Under the pieces are notes generated by a model. The model made no database searches and was not told the DNA's origin. It saw only the letters and a list, made by a program, of their open reading frames with translations. Shown piece after piece: positions 34,806-43,650 of a DNA stretch of 64,000 nt (its first letter is position 1; each line of letters begins with the position of its first letter). The stretch is from NCBI RefSeq assembly GCF_002295115.1, contig NZ_NSFV01000006.1:322501-386500 (forward strand), read 5' to 3'. A program made the translations under genes and the position numbers. The stretch comes from Mesorhizobium sp. WSM4311. GTDB taxonomy: Bacteria; Pseudomonadota; Alphaproteobacteria; Rhizobiales; Rhizobiaceae.

Positions 34806-36111
34806 GATTACCCCTTGCGGACTGCTGGCCCGGTTGCTGGCCGCCGGCTCCACCGTTGCCGCCACTGGAGTTTCCGGGCTGAAAGGCGGATTGGTCGCGG
34901 CCAGGCGCGGCGGTAAGCGAGGCGGTCGCATCCGTCCGGGTTGCAACTGGAACTGCTACCGAAGGTTGCATGATGGTGACCTTATCAACCTCGAAACCCA
35001 GCCCGCGCAGCGACTTGACGATTGCCTCGCTGTCGCTGGAAAGCCGGCGGTAGGCGTCGTGTGTTTCGGGCTTCAATTCAATCGAGAGTTGTTCTCCCGA
35101 GAGGCGAAGATGGGCGGTGACCATGCCCAGCTCGGCCGGGTGAAGTTCGATCTTCAACACATGTGTCGGAACGGCAACAGAGCCGGCCATGTGGGTGGTC
35201 GCGGCGGCTGTCGAAAACGCCTGCTGCGGGCCAACATCGGCCGCTACGGCGTTGATTACGTTGAGTGCTGCCTGGCTCATCGGCGCCTGCGGCGGGGCGG
35301 GGAAGCTGCGCTCGGAAACCACGTCGACGCGCGCCTGGGCCGAGGGCTGTTTTCCTGGCTCCGACCGCAACGAGGACTGGACGTCGGCGATGGACTTCAG
35401 CTGTGGCGCCGCCTGCTTCTGTTCGACGCCCGGCACATCGGCGGTTGTCGTCTCGGGCAGCGGGCCGGCGGCGGTTGCATTGTCACGCCGTGGCGCGCCA
35501 GTGCCGGCGCTCGCGTCGCGGCCGGATTGGCCGTCGAGCTTCTTCAACGGCCCGTCGACGAGTGCGACCCGCTCGGGCTTCGGCATAGGTTCGAGGTCGT
35601 CTTGCCCAGCGACGGACGCCGCGCGATAGGCTTTCGACAGGAGCTGCCCGTCGAGCGCCGGTTCCTGTCCGGCCTCGCTTGCATCGGCTGACTTGGCCGA
35701 TGTCGAGAAATGGCGCAGGTCATGAAACGCCATCAGCAAAGGCAGATGATCGTCGAGCGGCGTTGCACCGGCGTCGGTCGCCGGCTTTTCGGTATCGACG
35801 TCCTTGTCCGCCTCAACGCCCTTGTCGTCCTTCGTGGATTTCGCTGCCGTCGATCCGGTGGGCGTGGTCCTCGCCTTGCCGGTCGGCATCGGCTCGTCCT
35901 CGCCTGCCTGTGCCGCCAGGCCGGCGGCGAGCTTGCTCCAGCGCGGATCGCGCCCGCCTGCCTCGGTGGTTGGCTGCTTTTCCGCCTGGCCTGCGCGGCC
36001 ATGCACCATCTTGCCGAAACCAGCATCATCCTTCTTGCCGGGGGCGGTCGGCTGCTCCGCCGTGCGCGCGGCGGTAAATCCTGGCAAGGCCGGGCCGAGG
36101 CTGGGGGTCAT
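34732..36111 (-). CDS. motD: MotD/FliK-type hook-length control protein
   Basis: A 459-residue protein. The N-terminal 280 residues are low-complexity and rich in Ala, Pro, Lys and Asp, as in hook-length rulers. The C-terminal domain has the FliK-type motif LKIELHPAELGMVTAHLRLS followed by GEQLSIELKPETHDAYRRLS. In Sinorhizobium MotD was first named as a motor gene and later recognised as the FliK equivalent. It overlaps motC by 4 bp and the lytic transglycosylase gene by 74 bp. Confidence 0.88.
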   Translation of the reverse strand: MTPSLGPALPGFTAARTAEQPTAPGKKDDAGFGKMVHGRAGQAEKQPTTEAGGRDPRWSKLAAGLAAQAGEDEPMPTGKARTTPTGSTAAKSTKDDKGVEADKDVDTEKPATDAGATPLDDHLPLLMAFHDLRHFSTSAKSADASEAGQEPALDGQLLSKAYRAASVAGQDDLEPMPKPERVALVDGPLKKLDGQSGRDASAGTGAPRRDNATAAGPLPETTTADVPGVEQKQAAPQLKSIADVQSSLRSEPGKQPSAQARVDVVSERSFPAPPQAPMSQAALNVINAVAADVGPQQAFSTAAATTHMAGSVAVPTHVLKIELHPAELGMVTAHLRLSGEQLSIELKPETHDAYRRLSSDSEAIVKSLRGLGFEVDKVTIMQPSVAVPVATRTDATASLTAAPGRDQSAFQPGNSSGGNGGAGGQQPGQQSARGNHDDAQARGRAASPSREHAGGDMFI

Positions 36112-37487
36112 TTCGGGGCGGCTCCAAGCATCTGGTCGATCAGGTCGAGCTGTCGACGGGTTTTCATCATGGCGGCGTCGGTCGGATCGGTCGTGTCGGG
36201 ACCGGCAGAAGTTGCCGGCGCCGATGCCGGCAGGACCGTCGCCGAATCGGCTGAAGGCGGCGGCGCGCTCGTCGCGGCCGCCGTCCTGTCGGATGGCTGG
36301 GATGGCGAGGCGGCGGGCTGTTCGGAGACTGCACCCTCGACGGGCGGCAATCCGGCCGCGTCGGCGGCCTGCGTGGCGGCGACCTCGGATTTGGGCTGCG
36401 GCGCTAGGGGTGCAGACGCCGGAGTTGTGGCCGGAAGGGAAGCAGGCGGCGCCACCACCTCACCGGCGATCGCCTGAGCGGCGTCGAGCAGGGCACGGTC
36501 ACCGTCCGACAGTTTGCTGCGGTCGATCTTGCCGAGCTTGGTGCGCACATCCTCGATCGTACCGGAGGTCACCGTGGACAGGCTCGAGTAAAGCTCTGCG
36601 CGCGGATCGCCTTGGTTGGTGTTGCCGTCGCGGCCCTGCTCGGCCCGCGCGGAGGCAAAGGCCGACAATTCGCTGAGGCCGTCGATCGCGGCGCGGCGGG
36701 CGATGCGCAGATAGATCACCTTCTCGCGCTCGGGATCCATCATCGAGGTGATGTCGGCGAGCTTGTCCTGGCTGATCGACATATGCAGGGTGATGACGCC
36801 GGAGACGAAGGAATCGGCGAACTGACTGGCATAGGGCGAATAGAGGTAACGCTCGACATATTGGGTGGAGGCACGCGCGAACCGTGCCGCATCGCCTCGG
36901 CTCACGGCGATGCCGACCGAACGCCGCAGGGCCGCTTCCTCGACCAGTGTGCCGGGGCTGAGCAGCTTGGCCTCGTCGAGCAGCGTGAGCGCCATCACCG
37001 GGTCGTCCGTCGCCATCAGCGATCCTTTGACCAAGGCAAGAAAGGCGCCGAGGTCGCTGGGCAGCGTCATAGGATCGATTGGCCTCAGGACTTCGATCGC
37101 ACTGGCGGGCCGGCCAACCAGATAGTTTATGACGCCCTTGGCGATTGAGAGGTCTTCGGCATCCACGGACTTGGCACGGGAAACCGCCGCCTCGACGGTC
37201 ACCGGATTGCCGCCGCTCATGCCGTAGACCAGGAGTGCGCGAAAATTCTTGGGGTCCTTGAAGTCCTCCGCATCCGCTTCGCGCAAGCGGGTATCGATCA
37301 TCTCGAGCAGCTTGGCCTGCATCGGCATCGCGGCGTGATCGCCGGCGGCGATGCGGTCCTGGACCAGCTGCAGCGAGCGCACCAGCTGGTAGGGCTGCAG
37401 CGTGTCCTGGGCGAAGCCGGCCGACGGATATCCGGCTGCCAGCAGCAACAGGCCCATCAGCCGGCTGGTGACGGCCGCCCGCTTCAT
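36108..37487 (-). CDS. motC: Periplasmic motor protein MotC
   Basis: A 459-residue secreted protein with signal peptide (MGLLLLAAGYPSAGFAQ) and a central helical domain of MotC type (QPYQLVRSLQLVQDRIAAGD; then AKGVINYLVGRPASAIEVLR). The last 120 residues are Pro/Ala-rich. In Sinorhizobium MotC is a periplasmic partner of MotB needed for motor rotation, and it is stabilised by MotE. It overlaps motB and motD by 4 bp each. Confidence 0.92.
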   Translation of the reverse strand: MKRAAVTSRLMGLLLLAAGYPSAGFAQDTLQPYQLVRSLQLVQDRIAAGDHAAMPMQAKLLEMIDTRLREADAEDFKDPKNFRALLVYGMSGGNPVTVEAAVSRAKSVDAEDLSIAKGVINYLVGRPASAIEVLRPIDPMTLPSDLGAFLALVKGSLMATDDPVMALTLLDEAKLLSPGTLVEEAALRRSVGIAVSRGDAARFARASTQYVERYLYSPYASQFADSFVSGVITLHMSISQDKLADITSMMDPEREKVIYLRIARRAAIDGLSELSAFASARAEQGRDGNTNQGDPRAELYSSLSTVTSGTIEDVRTKLGKIDRSKLSDGDRALLDAAQAIAGEVVAPPASLPATTPASAPLAPQPKSEVAATQAADAAGLPPVEGAVSEQPAASPSQPSDRTAAATSAPPPSADSATVLPASAPATSAGPDTTDPTDAAMMKTRRQLDLIDQMLGAAPK

Positions 37488-38878
37488 CCGCCGGTCGCCA
37501 TCAGGATCTCAATGCGGCGGTTGGCCGCCGACAGCGGATCGGCCGGATCCTTCGGCTGCCGGTCGGCGAAGCCGGCGACCTCGGTGATGCGGCGCTCGTC
37601 GACGCCGCCGCGCACGAGCATGTAGTAGGCGGAATGCGCGCGCGCCGTCGACAGCCGCCAATTGTCGTAGCTGGCGCTGCGGAAGGGGCGCGCATCAGTG
37701 TGGCCGTTGATGCTGATCGTGCCCTTCTGGCTGTTGACGATGCGGCCGATCTTTTCCATCGCCAGCACCAGTTCGCGGCTCGGCACCGCCGATCCAACTT
37801 CGAACATGCCGAAGTCGAGCTGGTCGGTGATCGAGATGACGACACCCTTGTCGGTGGCTTCGACCGAGACGCCGTCATGCAGCTTGTCGCCAGGCTTGAA
37901 CGCTTCAGCCAGCTGCCGCTTGACGTCGGCCGCGGCCTTCACGGCAGCGGCGGTCGGCTGCTTTTCCCCGGCTTCAGGCGCGGTCGTCTCTTGCACGGCG
38001 GCCGCGGTATCCGCCTTGGCGGCAGCCACGGCCTTGCTCTCGCCCGTCTTGGCGTCACCGGCCTTGGCGCCGCTGGCCTTGGTTTCGCCGGCCTTGATTT
38101 CGCCGGCCTTGGCCATCGTCGCGGCGGCGTCCTTGCCATCCTCGGCCAGGGGCTCGAGTGGGGCTTCCTTGACGGGCGACGCCGGCGGCACGGCCTTGAC
38201 CTTGGCGACCTGCGTTTCGGCGGCCTTGTCACCTGGTTTGAGCGGATCGCCCTCGATCTTGGGGCGCTGGGCACTCGCCTCGGCGGCGGGTGTGGCCACC
38301 TGCTGCGACCAGAAGTCCGGCTCGAAGGGATCCCTGTAGGACGCGCCGCCCGAGGCGCCCGTCGCCGGCCCGGCGCTTTGCGCGCCGCCGTCGCCCTTCT
38401 GGCTGACATTCTGCATGACGCCGGTGTCGGTGGCGATTTCGGAGAGCACGGCGTAGGGGTCGGCGAACAGATGCTCATCCGACTGTTCAGCCTTGTTCGG
38501 CTCCTGCTTGTCCTGCTTGCGGTTGGATGAGCCCGCCGCACCGATGCCGTCCTGTCCAGACTTTTTTGTCGCCTCCTGCGGGTCGTCGGTCGTCATCCCG
38601 ACCGCGCGCGGCCCATTGCCGAGGTCCTCAAGGCCCTTGCGGCTCGACTCACGGTCGACGAGCTTGACCGGGTTGAAGTAGCTGGCGACGGCCGCCTTGG
38701 TCTGTTCGTTGGCGGCGTTGATTAGCCACATCACCAGGAAGAAGCACATCATGGCGGTCATGAAATCGGCAAAGGCGATCTTCCAGACGCCACCGTGATG
38801 GCCCTCGTCGTGGTCGTCATGACCCCGCCGCACGATGATGATCTCGTGCCTGCCGTGATCGGCCTCGGCGACACTCAT
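37484..38878 (-). CDS. motB: Flagellar stator protein MotB
   Basis: A 464-residue stator subunit. The single membrane span follows FADFMTAMMCFFLVMWL, whose Asp38 is the probable proton-binding residue. A long Ala/Lys/Pro-rich periplasmic linker (about 120-320) leads to an OmpA-like peptidoglycan-binding domain (ISINGHTDARPF, then NWRLSTARAHSAYY). The ATG at 38878 overlaps the fliH stop (ATGA), so the upstream ten codons were rejected. Its partner motA is at 54379. Confidence 0.95.
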   Translation of the reverse strand: MSVAEADHGRHEIIIVRRGHDDHDEGHHGGVWKIAFADFMTAMMCFFLVMWLINAANEQTKAAVASYFNPVKLVDRESSRKGLEDLGNGPRAVGMTTDDPQEATKKSGQDGIGAAGSSNRKQDKQEPNKAEQSDEHLFADPYAVLSEIATDTGVMQNVSQKGDGGAQSAGPATGASGGASYRDPFEPDFWSQQVATPAAEASAQRPKIEGDPLKPGDKAAETQVAKVKAVPPASPVKEAPLEPLAEDGKDAAATMAKAGEIKAGETKASGAKAGDAKTGESKAVAAAKADTAAAVQETTAPEAGEKQPTAAAVKAAADVKRQLAEAFKPGDKLHDGVSVEATDKGVVISITDQLDFGMFEVGSAVPSRELVLAMEKIGRIVNSQKGTISINGHTDARPFRSASYDNWRLSTARAHSAYYMLVRGGVDERRITEVAGFADRQPKDPADPLSAANRRIEILMATGG

Positions 38879-39495
38879 GACAAGACCTCGGAAAGGGTGG
38901 CCGACCATTCGGCGATGCGTGTCTCGAACACGGCCTCGTCAATGGTCACGGTCAGGTCGAAACCTGGCGCCTCGATGAAGTCGAGATTTGCAATGCTTGG
39001 TCCAAGCGATGCCTTCAGCGTTTCGAACAGCGACAGTGGCCCACGGACGGCGATGCGCACCGCTTCGCCATCGCCGACGGCTTCGCGAACCGCTCCGGCG
39101 AGCGCTTCGAGCGAGCGCTTCTGCAGATCGTCGCTGACAATGCCGCCGATGATGCGTGCGACCGTGGCGGTGACAAGGTCCGTTACGCGCGCCTCCATGG
39201 CGTCGATGCGCAGCGAGACCGCCTTGCCGATGTCGCCGCCGAAGCTTTCGAGGAAAACCCTCGCTTCCTCAACATGCGCCTGGCGCTCCGCTTCCAGCGC
39301 AGCGTCGTGGGCGGCGACAAGCCGTTCCGTCAGCGCTGCTTCTGCCTGGGCAACCGCCTCGGCGATCAGCGTGCCGATATCGGCCTGCGGTGCGGATGCT
39401 TCCGGCCTGTGCTCGGATGCGGCCTGGGGCTGACTGACACGCTGCGCGCGCGTACCGAAATCAGGGAGAAGATCGAAAAGGGCTGCGGAGGCCAT
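38875..39495 (-). CDS. fliH: FliH-like flagellar export regulator
   Basis: A 206-residue protein with an Ala/Glu-rich coiled-coil centre (residues about 45-100, AVAQAEAALTERLVAAHDAA) and a C-terminal domain of FliH type (LEALAGAVREAVGDGEAVRI). FliH binds the ATPase FliI and docks it at the C ring. It lies 3 bp after fliF and overlaps motB by 4 bp. Similarity to enteric FliH is moderate, and position supports it. Confidence 0.75.
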   Translation of the reverse strand: MASAALFDLLPDFGTRAQRVSQPQAASEHRPEASAPQADIGTLIAEAVAQAEAALTERLVAAHDAALEAERQAHVEEARVFLESFGGDIGKAVSLRIDAMEARVTDLVTATVARIIGGIVSDDLQKRSLEALAGAVREAVGDGEAVRIAVRGPLSLFETLKASLGPSIANLDFIEAPGFDLTVTIDEAVFETRIAEWSATLSEVLS

Positions 39496-39498
39496 GGT

Positions 39499-41148
39499 TT
39501 ACGCCGCGACTTCCTGGGCCGCCCATTTGCGCAGGATCTGCGCTGTGCGCTCCTCGTTGAGGTCTACCATGCGGGCAAGCCGCTCCTGTGGCGCCGGCCT
39601 GATCTTCTGGCGAAGATCATCGAGCGGATTGGTGCCCGGCCGCGAGCCGGGCAAGGCGCCGATGGCGGCACCCGCATCGACGGAAGCAGCCGCCTCGGGT
39701 GTCGGCAGCGACCGCTGGACTTCATCGAAATTCGGGCCTGGCAAAGCGGGCATCGCTTTTGCCGTCAGTGCGGCCGCCATCGGCCGCAAGCCGAAGAAGG
39801 CCACCAGGAACACCACGACGATGAAAGCGCCGGCGTTGATCAGCGTGCCGGCGTGCTGGCCGATGGAATCCAGCATTCCAGCCTGCGGGATCGCTTCGCC
39901 GTCGAGCCCGTCGATGAATTCGACCGCCGAGACGTCGATGACGTCGCCACGCTTGTCGTCGAGGCCGGTGGCCGACGTCACCATCTTCTGGATCTCGGCG
40001 ACGCGCTTGGCGATCTGCTCCGGGGTAGCGTCCTTGCCCAGGATCGCCTTCAGCCGATCCTGGTTGACGACGACGGCGATCGACATCTTGGTGACGGTGT
40101 AGCCGTTGGAGACGGTGGCGATCTTCTTGGAGTTGATCTCGTAATTGGTGATCTCTTCCTTGCGGTCGTTCGCCGAGGTCGTTTGCGGACCCTCGGTGCT
40201 GGTCGCCTGGGTCTCCGGCAGGTTCTGCTCGACGCTGGCCGGGGTCGAGGCCTGCTTCTGGTTGCTGTTCTCATTGGCGCGCACCGACTGCACCGAGCGC
40301 TCGACGCGCGAGTTCGGATCGAAAATGGTTTCTTCCGTCTGGCGGGTGTCGGTGTTGACCTCGGCCTTGACGCTGGCGCGGAAATTGTCAGGGCCGAGGT
40401 ATGGCGCCAGCGCGCGGCGGATGTTGTCGCCGATCTGCGCCTCGACCGTCTGCTCGACGCCGAGCGTGCGGGCCGCACTGGTGTTGGAGGGATCGTCGCC
40501 GGCGGCCAGCAGGTTGCCGTTGGAATCGAGCACCGTCACCTTGTCGGCCGACAGGCCAGGCACGGCGGCGGCGACCAGGTGGCGGATCGACTGGGCGCTC
40601 TTCTCTGCGTCGATGCCGGCATAGCGGATGACCACCGATGCCGAGGGCTGCTGTTCGTCGCGGCGGAAATTGGCGCGCTCGGACATGACGATGTGGACGC
40701 GAGCCGCCTTGATGCCCGATATGGACTGGATGGTGCGGGCAATCTCGCCTTCCAGCGCCCGCACACGGGTGATCTGCTGCATGAACGAGGTCAGGCCCAT
40801 CGCCCCGACATTGTCGAACAGCTCGTAGCCGGCATTGGCGCTGGTCGGCAGACCCTTTTCGGCAAGCAGCATGCGCGCCTGTGCCGTGGTGCCGGCCGGC
40901 ACCAGAACCGAGGTTCCGTCGGCGCCGACATCGAAGCCGATGCCCGCCTCGCCCAGCACCAGGCCGATCTGGTTCACGTCGGAGCGGTCGAGCCCGACAT
41001 AGAGCGTGTCGTAGGCCGGGCGGTTGAGGTAGACCGAGGCGATGCCGATGACGCCCATCACCAGAACGGCGATGCCCGCCAGCATGGCGAGGCGCTTCAC
41101 ACCAAAACCGCGGAGATTCGAGATGATGCTCTGGATCTGTTCCGGCAC
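39499..41148 (-). CDS. fliF: Flagellar MS-ring protein FliF
   Basis: A 549-residue protein with two membrane spans (residues about 20-40, MLAGIAVLVMGVIGIASVYL; and about 440-460, FIVVVFLVAFFGLRP). The periplasmic part carries RBM domains (AVPGLSADKVTVLDSNGNLL). The C-terminus (TAQILRKWAAQEVAA) is the FliG-binding tail. FliF builds the MS ring. It heads fliF-fliH-motBCD, downstream of the flagellin terminator. In Sinorhizobium fliF lies at the visN end instead. Confidence 0.95.
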   Translation of the reverse strand: MPEQIQSIISNLRGFGVKRLAMLAGIAVLVMGVIGIASVYLNRPAYDTLYVGLDRSDVNQIGLVLGEAGIGFDVGADGTSVLVPAGTTAQARMLLAEKGLPTSANAGYELFDNVGAMGLTSFMQQITRVRALEGEIARTIQSISGIKAARVHIVMSERANFRRDEQQPSASVVIRYAGIDAEKSAQSIRHLVAAAVPGLSADKVTVLDSNGNLLAAGDDPSNTSAARTLGVEQTVEAQIGDNIRRALAPYLGPDNFRASVKAEVNTDTRQTEETIFDPNSRVERSVQSVRANENSNQKQASTPASVEQNLPETQATSTEGPQTTSANDRKEEITNYEINSKKIATVSNGYTVTKMSIAVVVNQDRLKAILGKDATPEQIAKRVAEIQKMVTSATGLDDKRGDVIDVSAVEFIDGLDGEAIPQAGMLDSIGQHAGTLINAGAFIVVVFLVAFFGLRPMAAALTAKAMPALPGPNFDEVQRSLPTPEAAASVDAGAAIGALPGSRPGTNPLDDLRQKIRPAPQERLARMVDLNEERTAQILRKWAAQEVAA

Positions 41149-41217
41149 GATAGAGCGACTCCCAGCATGATTGTCCGCCGGAACACTAGCCCTCGAAGCT
41201 TGTGCGAAAATGAAATC

Positions 41218-41240
41218 GGGCCGCGCTTGCGGCGCGGCCC
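41218..41240 (-). terminator. Terminator hairpin of the first-listed flagellin gene (41280-42350)
   Basis: The arms GGGCCGCGC (41218-41226) and GCGCGGCCC (41232-41240) are perfect with loop TTGCG. On the minus strand the hairpin lies 39 bp after the flagellin stop and is followed by a T-rich stretch (GATTTCATTTT). It separates the flagellin from fliF. Its core equals that of the terminator at 42571-42603 except in the loop. Confidence 0.75.
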
Positions 41241-41279
41241 GTGAATTGGAGGGAGGGGTATCTGTCGGCTACAGCCGGA

Positions 41280-42350
41280 TTAGCCGTTCTTGAACAGCGA
41301 CAGGATCGACTGCGAGGAGCTGTTGGCGATCGACAGCGACTGGATGCCGAGCTGCTGCTGGACCTGCAATGCCTGCAGGCGGGTCGATTCCTTGTTCATG
41401 TCGGCATCGACGAGCTGACCGACGCCGCGGTCGATGGAGTCCATCAGGCTCTGCGTGAAGGTCTTCTGCAGGTCGATGGAGCTCTTGGCGGCGCCGAGGA
41501 TGGTGGCCTGGTCGGTCAGCTGGCTCATGACCTTGTCGATCTTGCCGATCATCTGGGTGATGATGTCGTCGGTCACTCCCGCCGCCGTGATGTCGAGATT
41601 GAAGGCGGAAACATTGTCAATCCTGGGGACCACCGCGCCCGCGGCCGTCTGGCCAGCGGTGTTGGCGGCGATGTCCGTGCCACCGCCAGCGATCGTAGCC
41701 GCATAGGCTGTGTCGTACAGGTTCTGGGCGGCCGCTGTCGCGTATACGGACGTCTGGCGGTCGAGCGTGCCCTGGTTCTTGACGGCGGTGGCAAGACCGT
41801 TGTCGAACAGTTTCGTGCTCTCGACATCGATGTCGATCGTTCCGAGCGAGATGGCGCCGGAGGAGGAGCGGTTGAAGGACGCGACGATCTTGGCGTCGGC
41901 CTGAACGCCGTCATTGGGGGCAGCGACCTGCGTTGACGTCACCGAAAGGTAGTTCGAGCCCGAGAAGGTGGCGGCATCGGCAAAGGACTTCATCTGCGCC
42001 TGAAGCGTGGTGATTTCCGTCTGTGTCTTTGCCTTTGCGGCAGCTGTCTGGCCAATGGTGGAGAGCAGCTTGGTCTTGAGCTGGCCGATCGACGTCAGAA
42101 CATTGTTCATGCCGGTATAGGCGGTGTCGACTTTCGAGGCGCCGAGGCCGAGCGCGTCCTGCACCGTCGACAAGGCTGCGTTGTCGGAGCGCATCGTCGT
42201 GGCGATCGACCAGTAGGCGGCGTTGTCGGAGGCCTCGGAGACCCTGTAGCCCGTCGAGATTCGCGACTGTGTCTGCTCAAGCGATTTGTTGGTGGCGTTG
42301 AGGCTTTGAAGTGCGGTCAACGCCGCGGCGTTTGTCATGATGCTCGCCAA
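41280..42350 (-). CDS. fla: Flagellin (TTG start)
   Basis: A 356-residue flagellin. The conserved N-terminal domain (MTNAAALTALQSLNATNKSL, ISTGYRVSEASDNAAYWSIA) and C-terminal domain (KESTRLQALQVQQQLGIQSL, SIANSSSQSILSLFKNG) are complete; the middle is variable and about 28 residues longer than in the neighbouring paralogue. Alignment with that paralogue puts the start at TTG 42350 (TTG-GCG-AGC-ATC-ATG), and GGAGCGAG lies at good distance upstream. The ATG at 42338 would be too far. It has its own leader and terminator, so it is probably a single-gene unit. Confidence 0.95.
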   Translation of the reverse strand: MASIMTNAAALTALQSLNATNKSLEQTQSRISTGYRVSEASDNAAYWSIATTMRSDNAALSTVQDALGLGASKVDTAYTGMNNVLTSIGQLKTKLLSTIGQTAAAKAKTQTEITTLQAQMKSFADAATFSGSNYLSVTSTQVAAPNDGVQADAKIVASFNRSSSGAISLGTIDIDVESTKLFDNGLATAVKNQGTLDRQTSVYATAAAQNLYDTAYAATIAGGGTDIAANTAGQTAAGAVVPRIDNVSAFNLDITAAGVTDDIITQMIGKIDKVMSQLTDQATILGAAKSSIDLQKTFTQSLMDSIDRGVGQLVDADMNKESTRLQALQVQQQLGIQSLSIANSSSQSILSLFKNG

Positions 42351-42372
42351 GAAACTCGCTCCTTTTTCCCAG

Positions 42373-42395
42373 GCCGGTCTTTCTCAAAAACCGGC
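42373..42395 (-). promoter_or_regulatory. Leader hairpin of the TTG-start flagellin
   Basis: The arms GCCGGT (42373-42378) and ACCGGC (42390-42395) enclose an 11-base loop in the leader just upstream of the ribosome site. The other flagellin leader also carries a hairpin with a CCGG-type stem, so this may be a shared mRNA element, possibly a target of FlbT. The link to FlbT is an inference. Confidence 0.45.
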
Positions 42396-42476
42396 ATTGC
42401 CCTCGCGAGCCGCTGGCCCGCCCGTCGATTGCCGTCGCCCCGACCGGGCCGATTCGCCAATCCGTTGTAAGCTTTG

Positions 42477-42506
42477 GTTAACCATGACTAGCGCGTTATG
42501 GTTAAC
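42477..42506. promoter_or_regulatory. Inverted repeat GTTAACCAT-n12-ATGGTTAAC in flagellin promoter region
   Basis: Perfect 9-bp arms at 42477-42485 and 42498-42506, spacer 12 bp, about 127-156 bp upstream of the flagellin start on the minus strand. The region is AT-rich against its surroundings and TTAAC words recur nearby. A regulator operator or promoter-linked element is likely; the protein is unknown. The other flagellin upstream region also has a GGTTAA word (near 43766). Confidence 0.45.
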
Positions 42507-42570
42507 GGCCTGTTAAAGGCTCGCTTTCGAGGGTTAAGAAACGAGGGTTGCGCGGGGCTGGAGCAAACGC

Positions 42571-42603
42571 AAAACGGGCCGCGCTTTTGGCGCGGCCCGT
42601 TTT
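42571..42603 (-). terminator. Terminator hairpin of the second flagellin gene (42627-43613)
   Basis: The arms AAAACGGGCCGCGC (42571-42584) and GCGCGGCCCGTTTT (42590-42603) are perfect 14-bp arms with loop TTTTG. It lies 23 bp after the flagellin stop on the minus strand, and the A/T ends make it a symmetric, possibly two-way terminator. Confidence 0.85.
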
Positions 42604-42626
42604 CTTGGTTGGTCGGTGTAGAGCGA

Positions 42627-43613
42627 TCAGCCGCGGAAGAGCGACAGGATCGACTGCGACGAGCCGTTGGCGATCGACAGCGCCTGGACGCCGAGCTGCT
42701 GCTGGACCTGCAGCGCCTGGAGGCGGGTCGATTCCTTGTTCATGTCGGCATCGACCAGCTGGCCAACGCCGCGGTCGATGGAGTCCATCAGGCTCTGCGT
42801 GAAGGTCTTCTGCAGGTCGATGGAGCTCTTGGCGGCGCCGAGCTTGGTGGCGGCGGTCGTCATGTCCTTGAGCGCGGCGTCGACGACGGTCATCATCTGC
42901 GAGATCTGAGCGTCGCTGGCGGCCGTGGTGCCCGAGAAGATTTTCAGCGAGGCGACCGAATAGGTATCGCCGGCAGCGGGAGCGGCACCAAGGGTCGGGT
43001 TCTGTGCCGTGGTGGTTGCAGCGCCAGTGGTGCCGAGGCGGGCCGTATCCAGAAGGCCCTTGGCGGTCGGCGCGGCGCCGGAGTCATAGAGCTTGATGCT
43101 TTCCACGTTGACATCGATCGTCGAGAGCGAAACCGCGCCGGTCGAGCTGCGGTTGAAGGCCGAGACGATCTTGACGTCGGCGGCCGTGCCCGTGGCGGTG
43201 GACACCGACAGCATGTTGGTGCCGGAGAAGGTGGCGGAGTCGGCGTAACCCTTCAGCTGCTGCTGCAGAGCGGCGATTTCGACCTGGGTCTTTTCCTTCG
43301 CGGCATCGGTCTGACCGTAGGACGCGGTCAGCTTCTGCTGGATCGCATTGATGGTGGTGATCGCGCTGTTCATGCCGGTGTAGGCGGTGTCGACCTTCGA
43401 GGCGCCGAGGCCGAGCGAGTCCGAAACGGTGGACATGGCCTGGTTGTCGGAACGCATCGTGGTGGCGATCGACCAATAGGCGGCGTTGTCCGAAGCCTGG
43501 GAGACGCGGTAGCCCGTCGAGATGCGGGCCTGGGTGGTGGAGAGGTTGTTCTGGGTGGCGTTAAGGCTCTGCAGGGCCGTCAATGCGGCGCTGTTGGTCA
43601 TGATACTGGCCAT
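42627..43613 (-). CDS. fla: Flagellin (ATG start)
   Basis: A 328-residue flagellin, paralogue of the gene at 41280-42350. The N-terminal domain (MASIMTNSAALTALQSLNAT, STGYRVSQASDNAAYWSIAT) and the C-terminal domain (ALQVQQQLGVQALSIANGSS then QSILSLFRG) are nearly the same in both, and the centre differs. It begins ATG-GCC-AGT-ATC-ATG. Its leader and terminator mirror those of the paralogue, indicating a tandem duplication. Lies downstream of fliP with its own upstream region. Confidence 0.96.
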   Translation of the reverse strand: MASIMTNSAALTALQSLNATQNNLSTTQARISTGYRVSQASDNAAYWSIATTMRSDNQAMSTVSDSLGLGASKVDTAYTGMNSAITTINAIQQKLTASYGQTDAAKEKTQVEIAALQQQLKGYADSATFSGTNMLSVSTATGTAADVKIVSAFNRSSTGAVSLSTIDVNVESIKLYDSGAAPTAKGLLDTARLGTTGAATTTAQNPTLGAAPAAGDTYSVASLKIFSGTTAASDAQISQMMTVVDAALKDMTTAATKLGAAKSSIDLQKTFTQSLMDSIDRGVGQLVDADMNKESTRLQALQVQQQLGVQALSIANGSSQSILSLFRG

Positions 43614-43650
43614 GGCTACTCGTACCTTGTTTTTACAGGTGTTTTTTTGA

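Noticed and set aside
39274..41244. A 656-codon plus-strand open frame antisense to fliF and fliH
   Set aside because: It mirrors well-supported minus-strand genes in high-GC DNA; the product is rich in Arg, Gly, Ala and His with no family features.
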